DNA from: Actinomycetota bacterium
GTDB taxonomy: Bacteria > Actinomycetota > Acidimicrobiia > Acidimicrobiales > Ilumatobacteraceae
DNA: 50,859 nucleotides
NCBI GenBank assembly: GCA_005787035.1
Contig: SYCI01000074.1
Coordinates: 1-50,859, forward strand
Reading direction: 5' to 3'
The position numbers were made by a program, and so were the translations under genes. Shown piece by piece: positions 49,282 through 50,859 of this stretch (within the stretch, counting starts at the first letter, position 1; every line of letters starts with the position of its first letter). The notes under the pieces are model-generated. The model saw only the letters and a program-made list of their open reading frames with translations, did no database searches and had not been told where the DNA came from.

Positions 49282-50490
49282 CTATTCGGTCACGAGGCGA
49301 CCGGCCGAGATGCCTCGGCGGAAGAGCTCGGAGAGTTCATGGTCGGGGGTTTCGAGCAGCGCATCGAGCCAACCGTGGACGTACTGCGCGCCACCTTCGT
49401 TGCGCCCGAAAACGAATTCCTTCTTGGCTCCCGTCTTGACCGTGCGCTGGATCTTGAGGCCGGTCGCGTAGTCCTCGTCGCGCACGACCATCTCGAGGAA
49501 CGCGATCTGCTTGTTGGCCGTCTCGATGTAGTCGTCGGTGAGCGGCGCGGTGGAAATGAAGTCGAGATAAGTGACCGACTCATCGGGGGTGGCGCCCGGA
49601 AAGATGCGTGCGACTTGGTAGATCTTGTGCTCACCGATCTCGAAACCGGCGATCGACGCGTGCGGGAAGATGCTCCACACTCCCCCGGTCAGCACCGAAT
49701 CGGGCCACTGATCCTGGGGGATGTTCTCGAGCTTGGCCCACGGGCCGCGCGGTCCGGTGACCCGCTGATGCGGACCGACCCGATGGAACAAAGCGTCACT
49801 CGGGAAGTCCGGGCCGAAAGTGTTCTTGTGCAGAATCGGCAGATGGTAGAAGTCGACGTATCCGTCGAAGGACACCTTCCAGTTCGGTCCGACGAGACGG
49901 CGCGAGCCGAAGTGATTCATACCGGCGAATTCGCAGAACTCCAGCAGTTCGTCGTAGCCGGCGAGGAAGGCGTCGAAGTCGAGCGTGGAGGTGGGCGACA
50001 ACACGACCCAGATGAGTCCGGCCCGCTCGGTCACCGGCAACGAGGTGAGGCCGAGGCACGACATGTCGATGTCACCGAAGTCGCTCTGCTTGAACACCCC
50101 GACGAGATCACCCTGCTGGTCGTAGATCCAGTTGTGATACGGGCAGGCGAACCGACGCGCCGAACCGACTCCTTCGTCGACCAACATCGCTCCACGGTGG
50201 CTGCACATGTTGACGAAAGCCCTCACCACTCCGTTGACGTCGCGCGAGATCAGCACGGGCATACCGACGATCTCGATCGCCTTGTACGAGTTCGGCTCTT
50301 TGATCTCGGCCGAGGTGGCGACGAGGAGGGGCACCCGCTTGAAGATGAGGTCGACTTCGCGCTGCCAGCGTTCGGGGTCGAAGTAATTCGCGGCGGGGAT
50401 GGTCGTGACACCCTCGGTCTGATCGGCCGTGCCCGCCTTGTTGTGGGCGATCGTGCGCTCGGCCATGGCGATCAACTTCTTGCGACTCAT
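49282..50490 (-). CDS. Rieske non-haem iron oxygenase alpha subunit 4
   Basis: The 402-residue protein has Rieske ligands Cys96-x-His98 and Cys116-x2-His119 (NMCSHRG, CPYHNW) and the iron-site segment NWKVSFDGYVDFYHLPILH. GGGGGA precedes the ATG by six bases. It is less similar to Rieske 1-3 than they are to each other, and shorter. It has no neighbouring reductase. It could take a different substrate of the island. Confidence 0.93.
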   Translation of the reverse strand: MSRKKLIAMAERTIAHNKAGTADQTEGVTTIPAANYFDPERWQREVDLIFKRVPLLVATSAEIKEPNSYKAIEIVGMPVLISRDVNGVVRAFVNMCSHRGAMLVDEGVGSARRFACPYHNWIYDQQGDLVGVFKQSDFGDIDMSCLGLTSLPVTERAGLIWVVLSPTSTLDFDAFLAGYDELLEFCEFAGMNHFGSRRLVGPNWKVSFDGYVDFYHLPILHKNTFGPDFPSDALFHRVGPHQRVTGPRGPWAKLENIPQDQWPDSVLTGGVWSIFPHASIAGFEIGEHKIYQVARIFPGATPDESVTYLDFISTAPLTDDYIETANKQIAFLEMVVRDEDYATGLKIQRTVKTGAKKEFVFGRNEGGAQYVHGWLDALLETPDHELSELFRRGISAGRLVTE

Positions 50491-50526
50491 CGAGTCCCCC
50501 TCTCCCCGTCCGTACCCTAGGTCGCC

Positions 50527-50859
50527 TCAGTCGTTCTGGAGCAGATGAACGAGACTGCTGGTGTCCCAACGACGTCCACCCCGCGCCATGACCTGGGCGT
50601 AGAACTGGTCGACGAGGGCCGTGAGCGGCAGACGCGCACCGTTGCGATCGGCTTCCTCGAGACAGATGCCGAGATCCTTGCGCATCCACTCCACGGCGAA
50701 CCCGAACTCGAACTCGCCGCGGGCCATGGTGCGGGCACGGTTGTCCATCTGCCAACTCTGGGCCGCCCCCTTGCCGATCACCTCGACCACTTTGTCGACG
50801 TCGAGTCCGGCTCGCTGGGCGAAGTTGACTCCTTCGGACAGACCCTGAACCACTCCGGC
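50527..50859 (-). CDS. 3-hydroxyisobutyrate-dehydrogenase-like protein, C-terminal fragment
   Basis: Only the last 110 or so residues are in the window; the Rossmann domain and start lie beyond the right edge. The segment AGVVQGLSEGVNFAQRAGLD, KGAAQSWQMDNRARTM and FAVEWMRKDLGICLEEADRN is characteristic of the NAD-binding_11 helical domain of beta-hydroxyacid dehydrogenases, including the catalytic lysine in RKDL. It would oxidise a 3-hydroxy acid such as 3-hydroxyisobutyrate or reduce a semialdehyde. Confidence 0.85.
   Translation of the reverse strand, partial: AGVVQGLSEGVNFAQRAGLDVDKVVEVIGKGAAQSWQMDNRARTMARGEFEFGFAVEWMRKDLGICLEEADRNGARLPLTALVDQFYAQVMARGGRRWDTSSLVHLLQND

Noticed and set aside
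49252-50520. A 422-codon plus-strand frame opposite Rieske 4
   Set aside because: Shadow frame: no family signal, while the minus frame has intact metal motifs.
1-50859. Mobile elements, tRNA genes, CRISPR arrays or riboswitches
   Set aside because: Reading both strands I found no transposase, integrase, direct-repeat array, tRNA-like cloverleaf or known riboswitch core; short repeats seen are operator-sized only.

Overview
The window is about 64% GC by eye and reads as one gene-dense stretch of an actinobacterial chromosome. Mycothiol-type (MDMPI) and F420-type (LLM) enzyme families, GGGGGAG-type ribosome binding sites, many GTG starts and probable leaderless promoters all fit Actinomycetota. 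Acidimicrobiia is my best guess, but that is inference because no rRNA or marker gene is present. I recognise 54 protein genes, two cut by the window edges. I see no tRNA, rRNA, insertion sequence, prophage or CRISPR array. No intergenic gap exceeds about 160 bases.

Layout. (1) 1-3874, minus: a branched-chain-amino-acid-type ABC importer (LivG start, a fused LivH-LivM permease, a lipoprotein binding protein). (2) 3998-11957: an enoyl-CoA hydratase-like protein/CoA ligase/NTF2-like operon, a cytochrome P450, and a coupled operon of a CrtC-like barrel protein, an epimerase, a small DUF6285-like protein and an APH-type kinase. (3) 12032-23396: an SDR plus Rieske pair, NTF2-like and VOC proteins, a carotenoid-oxygenase-family protein, a CoA ligase, and a thiolase-fold protein with its DUF35 partner. 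(4) 23397-28286: SDRs, an MDMPI-fold protein, a TIM-barrel isomerase-like protein, a zinc alcohol dehydrogenase and an ABM-type protein. (5) 28292-35446: two twin CoA ligases around a Rieske oxygenase, facing a second Rieske oxygenase, a 71-residue protein and a ThuA-like protein. (6) 35447-40933, minus: nitroreductase, PNPOx-like protein, three SDRs, a second P450 and a TetR regulator. (7) 41027-48360, plus: acyl-CoA dehydrogenase, SDR, a second ThuA-like protein and a four-gene acoA-acoB-acoX-acoC-type 2-oxoacid/acetoin dehydrogenase set. (8) 48357-50859, minus: LLM oxidoreductase, a fourth Rieske oxygenase and a partial 3-hydroxyisobutyrate-dehydrogenase-like gene.

Taken together this looks like a catabolic island for uptake, oxygenation, CoA activation, beta-oxidation or retro-aldol shortening, and oxidative C-C cleavage of one or more hydrophobic ring compounds (terpenoid, steroid-like or aromatic). 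The substrate cannot be read from the sequence. Two regulatory signals emerged that gene calling alone misses. One is a shared 14-bp operator-like sequence (TGATC-N5-GTCA) in front of the binding protein, one Rieske gene and the acyl-CoA dehydrogenase next to the TetR gene. The other is a recurring TANNNT box 5-6 nt upstream of start codons, suggesting widespread leaderless transcription.
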